Below are positions 18,870-27,434 of a DNA stretch of 64,000 nucleotides, one piece after another. The stretch's first letter is position 1, and each line of letters opens with the position of its first letter. The translations under genes were made by a program, and so were the position numbers. The notes beneath the pieces are model-generated. The model was not told the DNA's origin. It ran no database searches and saw only the letters and a list, made by a program, of their open reading frames with translations. This DNA is from Cryobacterium arcticum (GTDB lineage: Bacteria; Actinomycetota; Actinomycetes; Actinomycetales; Microbacteriaceae), in NCBI RefSeq assembly GCF_001679725.1, contig NZ_CP016282.1, positions 1,674,001 through 1,738,000 on the forward strand, given 5' to 3'.

Positions 18870-19363
18870 CCTCCTCCGCCATGCAGCAGCTGTACCAGCA
18901 GATCATCCTCGACCACGCCAAGTCGGCGCACGGCTCCGTCACCGAGCTGCCGGCACTCGACGCCGACGCGGCCACCGGCGCATCCGGCACCGGCGTGCGC
19001 CTGGCCCAGTCGCACCAGGTGAACACCACCTGCGGCGACGAGGTGACCGTGCGCGTCGCCCTGTCTGGCAACGGTGCGGATGCCCGGATCGACGGCTTCA
19101 CCTGGCGCGGAGCGGGCTGCTCGATCTCGATGTCCTCGGCATCCGTGCTGCACGACACCGTTCTGAACACCAGCGTCGCCGAGGCCGAGGCCATGCTCGA
19201 CCTCTTCCGGGAGATGCTGCGTTCGCGCGGCACCATCGAACCCGACGAAGAGGTCATGGGCGACGCCGCGGCCTTCGCCGGGGTCTCCAAGTACCCGGCC
19301 AGGGTCAAGTGCGCCATGCTGCCGTGGGTGGCATTCGAGGCCGCCCTGCTCCAGCTGCGCTAG
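18866..19363 (+). CDS. sufU: SufU-type Fe-S assembly/sulfur acceptor protein
   Basis: A 165-residue SufU. The three zinc-binding cysteines appear in NTTCGDEV, GAGCSISMSSASVL and ARVKCAMLPW, with the aspartate of CGDEV as fourth ligand. In Gram-positives SufU takes the persulfide from SufS through zinc-ligand exchange. It overlaps sufS (ATGA). No sufB/C/D genes are nearby, so this pair may be supplementary or serve the neighbouring MoeB-rhodanese protein (inference). Confidence 0.93.
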   Translation: MTSSAMQQLYQQIILDHAKSAHGSVTELPALDADAATGASGTGVRLAQSHQVNTTCGDEVTVRVALSGNGADARIDGFTWRGAGCSISMSSASVLHDTVLNTSVAEAEAMLDLFREMLRSRGTIEPDEEVMGDAAAFAGVSKYPARVKCAMLPWVAFEAALLQLR

Positions 19364-19393
19364 CACCCATCCTCCGGGTCGACCGCCCCTCAG

Positions 19394-19417
19394 CCGCCCG
19401 TGCCCTGGACCGGGCGG
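19394..19417. terminator. Bidirectional terminator between sufU and the kinase gene
   Basis: CCGCCCG (19394-19400) pairs perfectly with CGGGCGG (19411-19417) around a 10-base loop. An overlapping longer pairing GACCGCCC/GGGCGGTC spans 19381-19419. It lies where the two convergent genes end. Confidence 0.5.
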
Positions 19418-20347
19418 TCAGGCGATCGAGGTGGCCAGGCGGTCGCGCAGGGCGCTGGTGGGAGCCAGCCGCGGCAGGTACTCCGCACCGTCGAGCGCGT
19501 TGGCGCCGGGCGGACGGATGTCCACCTGCGGCCAGATGCTCCGCAGGCCCCGTTCGAACCGGACCGCGATCTCCGGGGTGCGCAGCACCCCGCCGATCCC
19601 GCACACCACGGGCGCGGGGCGGTCGGCCTGGCCGACCCGACGCAGCCCGGTGGCGGCGGAGAGCACCAGCTCGGCAGCGGCGTCGTCGCAGATGCGCGCG
19701 GCAACGGCATCCGTCGAAGCCAGCTCGGTGACCCGGCGGGAGTAGGCGGCGATGCGGCTGACCCGCAGCGGATCGGCCTGCAGGTCGAGGTAAGCCATCT
19801 CGATGTTGGGAAAGTCGTGCCGCATCACGGCGCTCAACGCCGTGGCCGGCCCGCGCCCGTCGTACGCGCGCATCACGGCATCCAGAGCCGCCCGGCCGAT
19901 CCAGTAGCCGCTGCCGGCGTCGCCGATCAGGTTGCCCCAGCCGTCGATCCTGGCCACCTCCGTCGAACCCACGGCCAGGGTGACGACGCCGGTGCCCGCG
20001 GCGACCACCACTCCGAGCTCGTCGCCGAGGGCGCCGAGGTAGCTGGTGACGGAGTCATGCGCGAGGAACACCTCGTGAACCCCGTGGCTCGCGCCCGCTG
20101 CGCGCAGCTCGGCCGGGTCGGTCTCGGCCTTCGAGAAGCCCGAGATGCCCGCGCTGACGGTGAAGATCGGTTCGTCCGTCGTCGAGGCGACCTGGGCGAC
20201 GACGTCGCCGAGCTGCGGGATCAGGGCGCTGTCGGTGCGGATGCCGCCGAACTGGAACTGGACGGCCTCACCGGTTGCGCTGTGCAGCCGGGCCCGGATA
20301 CCGGTCTGTCCGGCGTCGATGGTGAGGGAGCTGACGGGGGCGCTCAT
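19418..20347 (-). CDS. BadF/BadG/BcrA/BcrD-type ATPase, probable N-acetylglucosamine/sugar kinase
   Basis: A 309-residue ASKHA-fold kinase. SSLTIDAGQTGIRARL is the phosphate-1 loop, VVVAAGTGVVTLAVG the phosphate-2 loop and VVCGIGGVLRTPEI the adenosine loop. Single-chain members near sugar operons are usually hexosamine or hexose kinases. It is the last gene of the leftward glycan operon and overlaps the glycosidase stop (ATGA), which supports a role in phosphorylating the released sugar. The exact sugar is unknown. Confidence 0.82.
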   Translation of the reverse strand: MSAPVSSLTIDAGQTGIRARLHSATGEAVQFQFGGIRTDSALIPQLGDVVAQVASTTDEPIFTVSAGISGFSKAETDPAELRAAGASHGVHEVFLAHDSVTSYLGALGDELGVVVAAGTGVVTLAVGSTEVARIDGWGNLIGDAGSGYWIGRAALDAVMRAYDGRGPATALSAVMRHDFPNIEMAYLDLQADPLRVSRIAAYSRRVTELASTDAVAARICDDAAAELVLSAATGLRRVGQADRPAPVVCGIGGVLRTPEIAVRFERGLRSIWPQVDIRPPGANALDGAEYLPRLAPTSALRDRLATSIA

Positions 20348-21360
20348 GGGTGGTCCGTTCTTACAGCTGGTGCGGGTGGTGTGAGGGCCCGGTACTTCCG
20401 GGCCAGGAACGCCGCGGCCGGTTTGCCGTAGATACAGTAGTCGTCATTCTGCGCCGCGGTGTCTGCCGGGTACAGGGTGGCGGGCCAGTCCCAGAGCATG
20501 AAGCCGCGCATCCATTCTCGCCGATCGGTGGCGGCGAACATGTCCTCGTAGTAGCGCAGCTGCTCGGCGCCCGACGGTTCACCGGGCAGGGACCAGTCGT
20601 TCGGCTTGGCGGGGGAGCCGGTGCGGCTCGGGCACCCCGCCTCCATGAAGAAAAACGGCTTGCCGCTGGCGGTGACCACCCGCTCGATCCGGTCCAGCTC
20701 CGTCTCCCAGGTTCCGATCGGGTAGTAGCCGCTGGACGTGATGACGTCCACGGCGTCCCACCAGGTGACGTGGTCCTCCTGGAACTTGTCGCAGTTGTAG
20801 GTCACCAGGCCGCTGTACACCTCGCGCACCAGTGCGATCAGGGCGCGCCAGCGGGCGTCCTGGCCGTCGGCGCGCACCATCTCGCAGCCGATGCAGAGCA
20901 TCTCGGCGCCCTCTTCCTCGGCCAGGCGGGCGGCGTGCAGGATGAACGCCGTGTACGACCGGAACCATTCTGTCCAGCCCGGCTCACCGGGAACCTCCCA
21001 GTCGAAGAAGCCGATGTAGGCGCGCCAGGTGCCGTCGGCACAGTTCACCACGGGCTTCAGGCAGACCCGCAGCCCGTGGGACTTCGCCTCTCGGATGGCC
21101 CAGCGCACCTCGTCGTCGGTGACTGTGGGCGCCTCGCCGAACGGGATCTCCTCCGACTGGGCGGTGTCCTGGAGAGCCGCGTAGGCCACCGCTGTCCAGT
21201 TGACGCCGAGGTCGGCCATGCGCCGCATCGAGTCGGCGGCCGCATCGGTCGCCCATTCCCCGCGCACGCCGGTCCAGCCCCAGGTCATGCCGCAGACCGG
21301 CTGGGCCAACGCGGCGCCGGCCAAGACGGATGCGGAGGCGCCGGCGGACCTGACCGTCAC
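20344..21360 (-). CDS. Glycoside hydrolase, GH113 (beta-mannanase)-like TIM barrel
   Basis: A 338-residue TIM-barrel protein. CGMTWGWTGVRGEW near residue 24, GLRVCLKPVVNC, MLCIGCEM (candidate acid/base glutamate near 157) and FFFMEAGCPSRTG (candidate nucleophile near 239) resemble GH113 mannanases, which have a C-I-G-T-E type motif. The N-terminus (ASASVLAGAALA) is only weakly signal-like, so a cytoplasmic enzyme acting on imported oligosaccharides is more likely. ATG 21360 overlaps the GH2 stop (ATGA). Family assignment is from motifs by eye. Confidence 0.72.
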   Translation of the reverse strand: MTVRSAGASASVLAGAALAQPVCGMTWGWTGVRGEWATDAAADSMRRMADLGVNWTAVAYAALQDTAQSEEIPFGEAPTVTDDEVRWAIREAKSHGLRVCLKPVVNCADGTWRAYIGFFDWEVPGEPGWTEWFRSYTAFILHAARLAEEEGAEMLCIGCEMVRADGQDARWRALIALVREVYSGLVTYNCDKFQEDHVTWWDAVDVITSSGYYPIGTWETELDRIERVVTASGKPFFFMEAGCPSRTGSPAKPNDWSLPGEPSGAEQLRYYEDMFAATDRREWMRGFMLWDWPATLYPADTAAQNDDYCIYGKPAAAFLARKYRALTPPAPAVRTDHP

Positions 21361-23900
21361 GGCCGCACCAGCTGGTTGGTGCTGCGCAGCACGGTCGGGG
21401 CGGCGAAGGCCGCGGGGTCCACGTCGAGTACCGAGTCGATCGTGAAGAGCACGCTCTCGCCGGGTAGGAGGGTGACGAGCATGTCGTCCACGAGCGCATC
21501 GGGGTCGACGGTGTCCACCAGCAGGGCCAGGTCACGGGTGAGGGAGGCCGCGGTGACCCGCACGGTGTACCCGGTCGTGGTGCGCTCGGCCAGCACGTCC
21601 GGAGCGGAGTCCGAAAGCGCGCTGTCGCGGGCCTCGGCGAAGAACCAGTGCCCCCGGACGCCGCCGAGTTCGGCGCGGAGGAGCTCCGCTGCCGCATCCG
21701 TTGTCGCGGACACGGATGCGGGCAGCGGCACGGTCGCGTTCGACCGCGCCGGCAGAGTGACCTGCTCGGCGTGCTCGGCCAGGACAACGCCCGCGTCTGT
21801 GTACCGCCGCACCCGGAGCTCGCCGCTCCAGGGCTCGGCGGAGTCGTTGACCGCGATGACGGCCAGGCCGTCGCCCCGGGGCTGCACCGTGATCAGCCGG
21901 TCGGCGTAGGCGTGCTTGATCGCGTAGAGCAGCGGCTTCGGCCGGCCGTAGCCGTCGACTGCGGCCCAGGAGGTGGCGGGCCAGCAGTCGTTGAGCTGCC
22001 AGACGATGCTGCCCATGCAGTGCGGGGCCAGGGAACGGAAGTGCTCGATGGCCGTGCTGATCGCGGTGGCCTGGTTCAGCGACATCGCCCAGTGCCAGGC
22101 GCCGATCTCGTTCGGCAGCGGCAGGTGCGGCAGCAGGCCGTCGGTGAGCTTGACGTTGCCCTCCATGGCCTTCTGGTGCACGAGCATGCCGGGCGACTCC
22201 GGGGTGAGCGGATCGTCGTGGATCGACTCGGTGAGCGTCGACCACGTGGGCGGTCCCTGCCAGCCGAACTCGGCGACGAAGCGGGGCGCGTAATCGCGGT
22301 AGTCGGGGTAGTCGCGCTGGTTCCAGAGGTCCCAGATGTGCATGGTGCCGTGCTCGGGGTCGTTAGGGTGCAGGTCGTTCCGGACGCTCCCGGCGACGGG
22401 CGAGAACGGGCTGCCGGGCGTGTAGCCGATGTGCGGCGCGAGCTCGGCGACGATCGCGGGGAACACGTCGTAGTAGAAGCCTGCGCCCCAGGTCTTGCCG
22501 TCCAGGCGCAGCTTCCAGTTCCACTCCTCGAACCCCCAGAGGTTCTCGTTGTTGCCGTTGAGCACGACGAGCGACGGATGCGCGGCCAGCCGGGCGACGT
22601 TCTCCCGGGCCTCGGCCTCGATCTCGTCGCCGAGCGGCGCCTCCTCGGCGTAGGCGGCGCAGGCCAGCAGGAAGTCCTGCCAGGTGAGCAGGCCCTTCTC
22701 GTCGCAGAGGTCGTAGAAGTCGTCGCTCTCGAAGATGCCGCCGCCCCAGACCCGGATCAGGTTGATATTGGCGAACTGGGCCTGCTCGAGGCGCCGCTGA
22801 TAGCGCGCCCGGTCGATCCGGTGCGGGAAGGCGTCGTCGGGGATCCAGTTGGCGCCCCGCACGAAGACGCTCTGGCCGTTGATCACCAGGGTGAACGGGG
22901 TGCCCGCGTCGTCGGGGATGGTGTCGAATTCCACGGTGCGAAAGCCCACGCGGGTGTGGGACCGGTCGAGTTCGTGGGCCGTGTCGGCGTCGTGCAGGGT
23001 GACGACGACGTCGTAGAGCGGGTGCTCGCCGTACCCGGTCGGCCACCACAGGTCGACCTCGGGGACCTCGAGGGTCACCGTGGCGCTGGTGGCGCCCGCT
23101 GCGAGTTCGAGCGTGCGGCTGACCCCGGCGACGGAGGCGGTGACGGTCACCGGCGCATCCGTGGCCCGGCTAATGACCACGTGCACATCGACGGTTCCGG
23201 CGCTGTGGCTAGAGGTGTCTCCGGCCGTGCTCTGCACTGTGGTGGTCTGAACGGTGGCGATGGGTCGCACGGCGTGCAGGCGGGCCGTCGACCAGCTCAC
23301 CAGGGTCACCGGCTTCCACAGGCCGGAGGTGGAGGTGTCGATGCCCCAGTCCCAGCCGAAGCTGCAGGCCATCTTGCGGATGGCGTTGTACGGGTGGTGG
23401 TTGACGTGCGGGCGGTACCCGAGTTCTAGGCTGGCGGCGTCAGCGGCCTTGATGGGGGAGCGGAACACGACCACGAGTTCGTTGAGGCCGGCCTTGAGCC
23501 TGGAACCCACGTCGAAGGTGTAGCTGCGGTGCATATTGCGGGTGGTGCCGAGCAGGACCCCGTTGAGCTCGATCTCGGCGATGGTGTCCAGGCCGGCGAA
23601 GACCAGTTCAGAGCGGTCGGCCCCGGCCGGGTTCCAGACGAAGGTGGTGCTGTAGCGCCAGTCGGTCAGGCCGATCCAGGAGAGGAGCTGCTCGTTGCCG
23701 TCGAGGTAGGGATCGGGGATGAGCTCGGCGGCCAGCAGGTCGGTGTGCACCGAGCCGGGCACGGTGGCCGGCACTGTGAGCCGGCGGAGGTGCGCCGGCG
23801 CCGGCCCGGCCAGGGCCGTGAGGCTCCAGTCGGTGTCGAGCAGTCGGACGACTGGGGTGCGGGTGGGCAGTGACGAGATCGGCATGGTGTTTCCAGACAT
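21357..23900 (-). CDS. Glycoside hydrolase family 2, probable beta-mannosidase
   Basis: An 847-residue GH2 protein: N-terminal jelly roll (LDTDWSLTAL ... PATVPGSVHTDLLAAELIPD; FGWDWG near 180), immunoglobulin-like domain around 220-330, TIM barrel from about 340, and C-terminal beta domains. The acid/base glutamate is in VLNGNNENLWGFEEW (about 449) and the nucleophile in FVAEFGWQGPP (about 544). The DPYxGxN-like and FGWDWG motifs are characteristic of GH2 beta-mannosidases. There is no signal peptide, so it should cut imported oligosaccharides to mannose. An alternative ATG at 23885 has a weak GGAAA site; 23900 has none, so the start is uncertain by five residues. Confidence 0.88.
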   Translation of the reverse strand: MSGNTMPISSLPTRTPVVRLLDTDWSLTALAGPAPAHLRRLTVPATVPGSVHTDLLAAELIPDPYLDGNEQLLSWIGLTDWRYSTTFVWNPAGADRSELVFAGLDTIAEIELNGVLLGTTRNMHRSYTFDVGSRLKAGLNELVVVFRSPIKAADAASLELGYRPHVNHHPYNAIRKMACSFGWDWGIDTSTSGLWKPVTLVSWSTARLHAVRPIATVQTTTVQSTAGDTSSHSAGTVDVHVVISRATDAPVTVTASVAGVSRTLELAAGATSATVTLEVPEVDLWWPTGYGEHPLYDVVVTLHDADTAHELDRSHTRVGFRTVEFDTIPDDAGTPFTLVINGQSVFVRGANWIPDDAFPHRIDRARYQRRLEQAQFANINLIRVWGGGIFESDDFYDLCDEKGLLTWQDFLLACAAYAEEAPLGDEIEAEARENVARLAAHPSLVVLNGNNENLWGFEEWNWKLRLDGKTWGAGFYYDVFPAIVAELAPHIGYTPGSPFSPVAGSVRNDLHPNDPEHGTMHIWDLWNQRDYPDYRDYAPRFVAEFGWQGPPTWSTLTESIHDDPLTPESPGMLVHQKAMEGNVKLTDGLLPHLPLPNEIGAWHWAMSLNQATAISTAIEHFRSLAPHCMGSIVWQLNDCWPATSWAAVDGYGRPKPLLYAIKHAYADRLITVQPRGDGLAVIAVNDSAEPWSGELRVRRYTDAGVVLAEHAEQVTLPARSNATVPLPASVSATTDAAAELLRAELGGVRGHWFFAEARDSALSDSAPDVLAERTTTGYTVRVTAASLTRDLALLVDTVDPDALVDDMLVTLLPGESVLFTIDSVLDVDPAAFAAPTVLRSTNQLVRP

Positions 23901-23948
23901 AGCGTGAGTGCGTGGTCGTGTGTCAGTGATGCGGAGGGGGAGCGGTGG

Positions 23949-24773
23949 TTACTTGGTGGCGCCGGAGGTGACGCCGTTGTAGATGAAGCGCTGCAGGAAC
24001 AGGAAGATGATCAGGGTGGGCACGATGACGATCATGATGCCGGCCGCGATGATTTCCCACTGTGCGCCGTATGGGCCCTGGAAACGGAACAGCGAGGTGC
24101 TGATCACGGCGAGGTCCTGCGCGGGCATGTAGAGGTAGGGGATATAGAACTCGTTGTAGACGGCGATGCCCTTGATGATCACGACGGTAGCGATGGCCGG
24201 TCCGAGCAGAGGCAGGATGATGCGCCAGTAGACGCCGAGTCGGCTCGCGCCGTCGAGCATGGCTGCCTCGTCGAGGGAGCGCGGGATCGACTGCATGAAC
24301 TGGATGAAGATGTAGATCGAGACGATGTCGGTGCCCATGAAGAGGATGATCGCGGCGCCGTGGGTGTTGACCAGGTGGAAGAAATTGACGACCTGGTAGG
24401 TCGCGACCTGGGTGGTGACGGCGGGCACCAGGGTGGCGATCAGGAACAGGCCGAAGACCAGCTTCTTGAACCTGAACTCGAACCTGTCGAGCACATAGGC
24501 GGCCATGGTGCCGATCAGGATGGTGCCGCTGACCGAGACCACCGCGATGATCGTGGTGTTCAGGAAGCCGAGCATCATGCGGCCGTCGACGAACGCGGTG
24601 GCGAAGTTGGCGAAATTGAACCAGTTCGACGGCGGGATCAGGGGACCGGTGGCGGCGTACTCCACATTGGTCTTGAGCGAGGCGAACAGGATGACCACGA
24701 TGGGCACGAGCGCGACGAGGGAACCGATGATCAGGGAGACGTACTTTCCCGTCGTTCCGAGGTAACGCATCAT
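23949..24773 (-). CDS. Carbohydrate ABC transporter permease, MalG type
   Basis: A 274-residue CUT1-family inner-membrane permease with six predicted helices. The EAA loop is IPRSLDEAAMLDGASRLGVY, which contacts the shared ATPase. No ATPase gene lies in this locus, as is common where one MsiK-like ATPase serves many sugar importers. ATG 24773 overlaps the MalF-type stop. Confidence 0.92.
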   Translation of the reverse strand: MMRYLGTTGKYVSLIIGSLVALVPIVVILFASLKTNVEYAATGPLIPPSNWFNFANFATAFVDGRMMLGFLNTTIIAVVSVSGTILIGTMAAYVLDRFEFRFKKLVFGLFLIATLVPAVTTQVATYQVVNFFHLVNTHGAAIILFMGTDIVSIYIFIQFMQSIPRSLDEAAMLDGASRLGVYWRIILPLLGPAIATVVIIKGIAVYNEFYIPYLYMPAQDLAVISTSLFRFQGPYGAQWEIIAAGIMIVIVPTLIIFLFLQRFIYNGVTSGATK

Positions 24774-25732
24774 GAGGCCAGGGTCACTTTCTCGTCGGGC
24801 ACGAGCTTGCGCTGCAGCCAGGTGACCAGCAGCACGATGATGAGCAGGATGACGGCCATGGCCGAGGCCAGGCCCACCTTGCGGTAGACGAACGCGGTCT
24901 GGATGGTCTGGATGACGAAGGTCATGCTGCCGTTGGTGCCGCCCGTGATGATGTACGGCAGCTCGAACGCCGAGAGGCTGCCCGCGATGGCGAGGATGAA
25001 GGACAGGCTGATGATGCGCTTGATGCCCGGGGCGATGATGTAGCGGAACTGCTGCCACTTGTTGGCGCCGTCCAACTCGGCGGCTTCGTAGAGCTCGCCG
25101 GGGATGGACTGGATGGCGCCGAGGAAGAGCACGAAGTTGAGGCCGATGTAACGCCAGATGGCGACGCCGGCGAGGGAGTAGTTGACCACATCCGGGTTGC
25201 CCAGCCACTGGGTGGACAGCTCGCCGAGCCCCACGAATCCGAGCACGGCGTCGAGGGTTCCGCCAGGGCGGAAGAAGAACAGGAAGATGAACGCGATGGC
25301 GACGGCGTTGATCAGGTAGGGAAAGAACAGGATGCCCTTGAACATGTTGCGGAAGCGGGTCTTGAAGCTCAGCAGGGTGGCGAAGTACAGCGCCAGGGCC
25401 ATCTGCAGGAACGACGCACCGAAGTAGTACAGGCTGACCACGAAGACCTGCCAGTACTTGGGATCGGTGAAGATCTTGACGAAGTTGTTCAGCCCCACGA
25501 CGTCCTTGGTCTTGTCCAGGCCGTCCCAGGAAGTGAAGCTGTACCAGATCATGTTGCCCACCGGGATGTAGGTGAACGTGATCAGGAGGGCCAGCGGGAT
25601 GGCCAGGAACAGCCACGGCATGACGATGGAATCCTTGCGCGTGCCGTTGGCGCTGATGGTCGTGCGGACGAAGCGTTGCGAGAACCTGCGGAACAGGTCG
25701 GGCATTTTCGCCGGGGCCAGTTGCTGGGACAC
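24770..25732 (-). CDS. Carbohydrate ABC transporter permease, MalF type
   Basis: A 320-residue CUT1 permease. After a cytoplasmic N-terminus of about 40 residues there are six membrane segments. The EAA loop is IPGELYEAAELDGANKWQQF. GTG 25732 is chosen because AAAGGA lies six bases upstream; an in-frame ATG 13 codons later has no such site. It follows the binding-protein gene after a 98-base gap holding a long hairpin and overlaps the MalG-type gene. Confidence 0.9.
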   Translation of the reverse strand: MSQQLAPAKMPDLFRRFSQRFVRTTISANGTRKDSIVMPWLFLAIPLALLITFTYIPVGNMIWYSFTSWDGLDKTKDVVGLNNFVKIFTDPKYWQVFVVSLYYFGASFLQMALALYFATLLSFKTRFRNMFKGILFFPYLINAVAIAFIFLFFFRPGGTLDAVLGFVGLGELSTQWLGNPDVVNYSLAGVAIWRYIGLNFVLFLGAIQSIPGELYEAAELDGANKWQQFRYIIAPGIKRIISLSFILAIAGSLSAFELPYIITGGTNGSMTFVIQTIQTAFVYRKVGLASAMAVILLIIVLLVTWLQRKLVPDEKVTLAS

Positions 25733-25759
25733 CGAGCGTCCTTTCTCTTGCTTGTGGGT

Positions 25760-25798
25760 GCCGGCGGTCGGCCGGGTGGGACCCGGCCGACCGCCGGC
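25760..25798 (-). terminator. Perfect 18-bp intra-operon stem-loop
   Basis: GCCGGCGGTCGGCCGGGT (25760-25777) pairs exactly with its inverted copy (25781-25798) around a GGG loop. It sits between the binding-protein stop and the MalF start and has no T-run. It probably stabilises the binding-protein message or attenuates read-through into the permeases. Confidence 0.65.
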
Positions 25799-25830
25799 TT
25801 CGAGCCGGACTGCGTAATGGTGCGGTGAGG

Positions 25831-27123
25831 CTAGCCCTCGACGGAGGCCTTGGCCGCGGCCCAGGCTTTGTTCAGCGCGTCGAACTGGGAGGCCTTGTCG
25901 CCGTCGGCGGCACCGCGGGCGATGTCGACGATCTTCTGGCGGTAGATCTGGCCCCAGAGGTCGATCTCGCTCTCGCTCAGGATGTCGTTCTCCCAGGTGG
26001 CCTTGTCGGCCGGCACCGGGGTGAGCTCGAGGTACTCGACGCCGCTGGCCGTGAAGTCGGTCAGCGAGTCGGGGTCGGGACCGTCGACGACGGGGGAGAG
26101 CCCGCCCTGGTCTGCCGCATAACCGGACTCGTTGGCGAACCAGTCGATCCAGGCACGGGCGGTGGCCTTGTTCTTCGAGTTGATGCTGATGGCGTTCTTG
26201 TAGTCGCCGCCGATGGTGGAGTAGGTCTGGCCGTCGACCGCGCTGGGGAACGCCATGTAGCCGATGTCGTCGGCGCTGCCGCCGGCGGTCACCGCCGCGT
26301 CCTGCATCTGGGTGATGGCCCAGGAGCCGAGGACCATGGAAGCGATCTTGCCGCTGCCGAGCCCGGCCTTGGACGATTCCCAGTCGGTGGTGGTGGGGTC
26401 GTCTTCGCTCAGGCCCTGCGCGACGATGTCGTAGAGCAGGCCGTCGGCGATCTCGTGGTACTCGCCCTTCTTCCAGGGCGAGTCGGTGTCGACGAGGGTG
26501 ATGGAGGCGTCCTTGTCGCCGGTGGCGGCGCGGTTGCCCTCCCACTGGCTCAGCGGCCAGCCGTCGGCGTAGTTGGTGTAGTACGGCGTGGCGTCGGTGG
26601 TGTCCTTGATGAGCTTGAGGTCGGTGAGGAACTCGTCGGGCGTTGTGGGCAGCTCAGTGATCCCGGCGTCGGCCCAGACGTTCTTGTTGTAGATGACGCC
26701 CTGGGCGTTGCCGGTGATCGCGACGCCGTAGGCCAGGTCGTCGTACGCCATCTCCTGCACGAAGCGATAGCTCTTGCCGAGCTCCTCGACGGAGCCGAGC
26801 GGCTCGAAGAACTGCGCGAGCTGAACCTTGGTGACGGTGTTGGGGATGAGCAGGACGTCGCCGTAGCTACCCGAGGACAACCGGGTGGAGACGTCGGTCT
26901 CGTAGTCCTTGATGGCCTCGAACTTGACGGAAGTACCCGGGTAGGCCTTTTCGAATTGCGCGGCGTAGTCCTTGAAGACGGTGTCGACGATGTCGGTGCG
27001 CTGGGTGAGGACGGTGATCTCGCCGGTGACGGCGCCGTCGTCCGCAGGGGCTGACCCGGAGCATCCGGCGAGTAGTGCGGTGGCCGCCAAGGCGGCCACG
27101 GAAAGGATGAGCTTCTTTGCCAT
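25831..27123 (-). CDS. Carbohydrate ABC transporter substrate-binding lipoprotein
   Basis: A 430-residue extracellular solute-binding protein family 1 member. The signal peptide MAKKLILSVAALAATALLAG ends in lipobox LLAGCSGS, so it is lipid-anchored outside the membrane. The mature protein has EITVLTQRTDIVDTVFKDYA at the start and the family's mid-protein motifs VIYNKNVWADAG and NGMAxx-like GKIASMVLGSWAI. It is first gene of the glycan operon; AGGAGA precedes the ATG. The ligand is probably a manno-oligosaccharide, inferred from the adjacent GH2 enzyme. Confidence 0.92.
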   Translation of the reverse strand: MAKKLILSVAALAATALLAGCSGSAPADDGAVTGEITVLTQRTDIVDTVFKDYAAQFEKAYPGTSVKFEAIKDYETDVSTRLSSGSYGDVLLIPNTVTKVQLAQFFEPLGSVEELGKSYRFVQEMAYDDLAYGVAITGNAQGVIYNKNVWADAGITELPTTPDEFLTDLKLIKDTTDATPYYTNYADGWPLSQWEGNRAATGDKDASITLVDTDSPWKKGEYHEIADGLLYDIVAQGLSEDDPTTTDWESSKAGLGSGKIASMVLGSWAITQMQDAAVTAGGSADDIGYMAFPSAVDGQTYSTIGGDYKNAISINSKNKATARAWIDWFANESGYAADQGGLSPVVDGPDPDSLTDFTASGVEYLELTPVPADKATWENDILSESEIDLWGQIYRQKIVDIARGAADGDKASQFDALNKAWAAAKASVEG

Positions 27124-27212
27124 CTGTTTCTCCTAATCGGTATCACCATTGACCCGTTGAGACACGACCGCGACTTCCCGCCCGTGGACCTCTGGTGTTG
27201 CTGTTGGGCCTC

Positions 27213-27242
27213 ATGCTAGGCCCGGATTCGACGGCACGTCAA
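27213..27242 (-). promoter_or_regulatory. Promoter of the glycan operon
   Basis: On the minus strand TTGACG (27237-27242) and TAGCAT (27213-27218) are separated by 18 bases, a good -35/-10 pair 90 bases before the binding-protein ATG. The rest of the 311-base divergent gap holds two related candidate operators and nothing else I recognise. Confidence 0.6.
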
Positions 27243-27248
27243 ACACAA

Positions 27249-27263
27249 ATGTCAACGTTGTCC
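27249..27263. promoter_or_regulatory. Candidate LacI-family operator, site 1
   Basis: ATGTCAACGTTGTCC is a near-palindrome centred on CAACGTTG, the usual central CG layout of LacI/GalR operators. It lies seven bases upstream of the operon's -35. A related sequence occurs at 27359-27376. Confidence 0.45.
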
Positions 27264-27358
27264 GTTCCTGTCTCCTCCACGATGTAGGCCCGGAAATCCC
27301 TGTAATAGCGGGCAACTCGACGCGTTCATGCACATTTTCTCATTGCCAATGTCTGCAA

Positions 27359-27376
27359 AATGTCCTACGTTGACAT
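27359..27376. promoter_or_regulatory. Candidate LacI-family operator, site 2
   Basis: AATGTCCTACGTTGACAT shares AATGTC and ACGTTG with site 1 and ends in TTGACA (27370-27375), which could be a -35 for the lacI-type gene, though no good -10 follows. Two sites bracketing a divergent promoter region would suit autoregulation and looping. Confidence 0.35.
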
Positions 27377-27434
27377 AGCGGCATTCCGGCCGTTCCCAGG
27401 CCTCGGTACGAGGCACGGTCCACGAGGAGATCCG

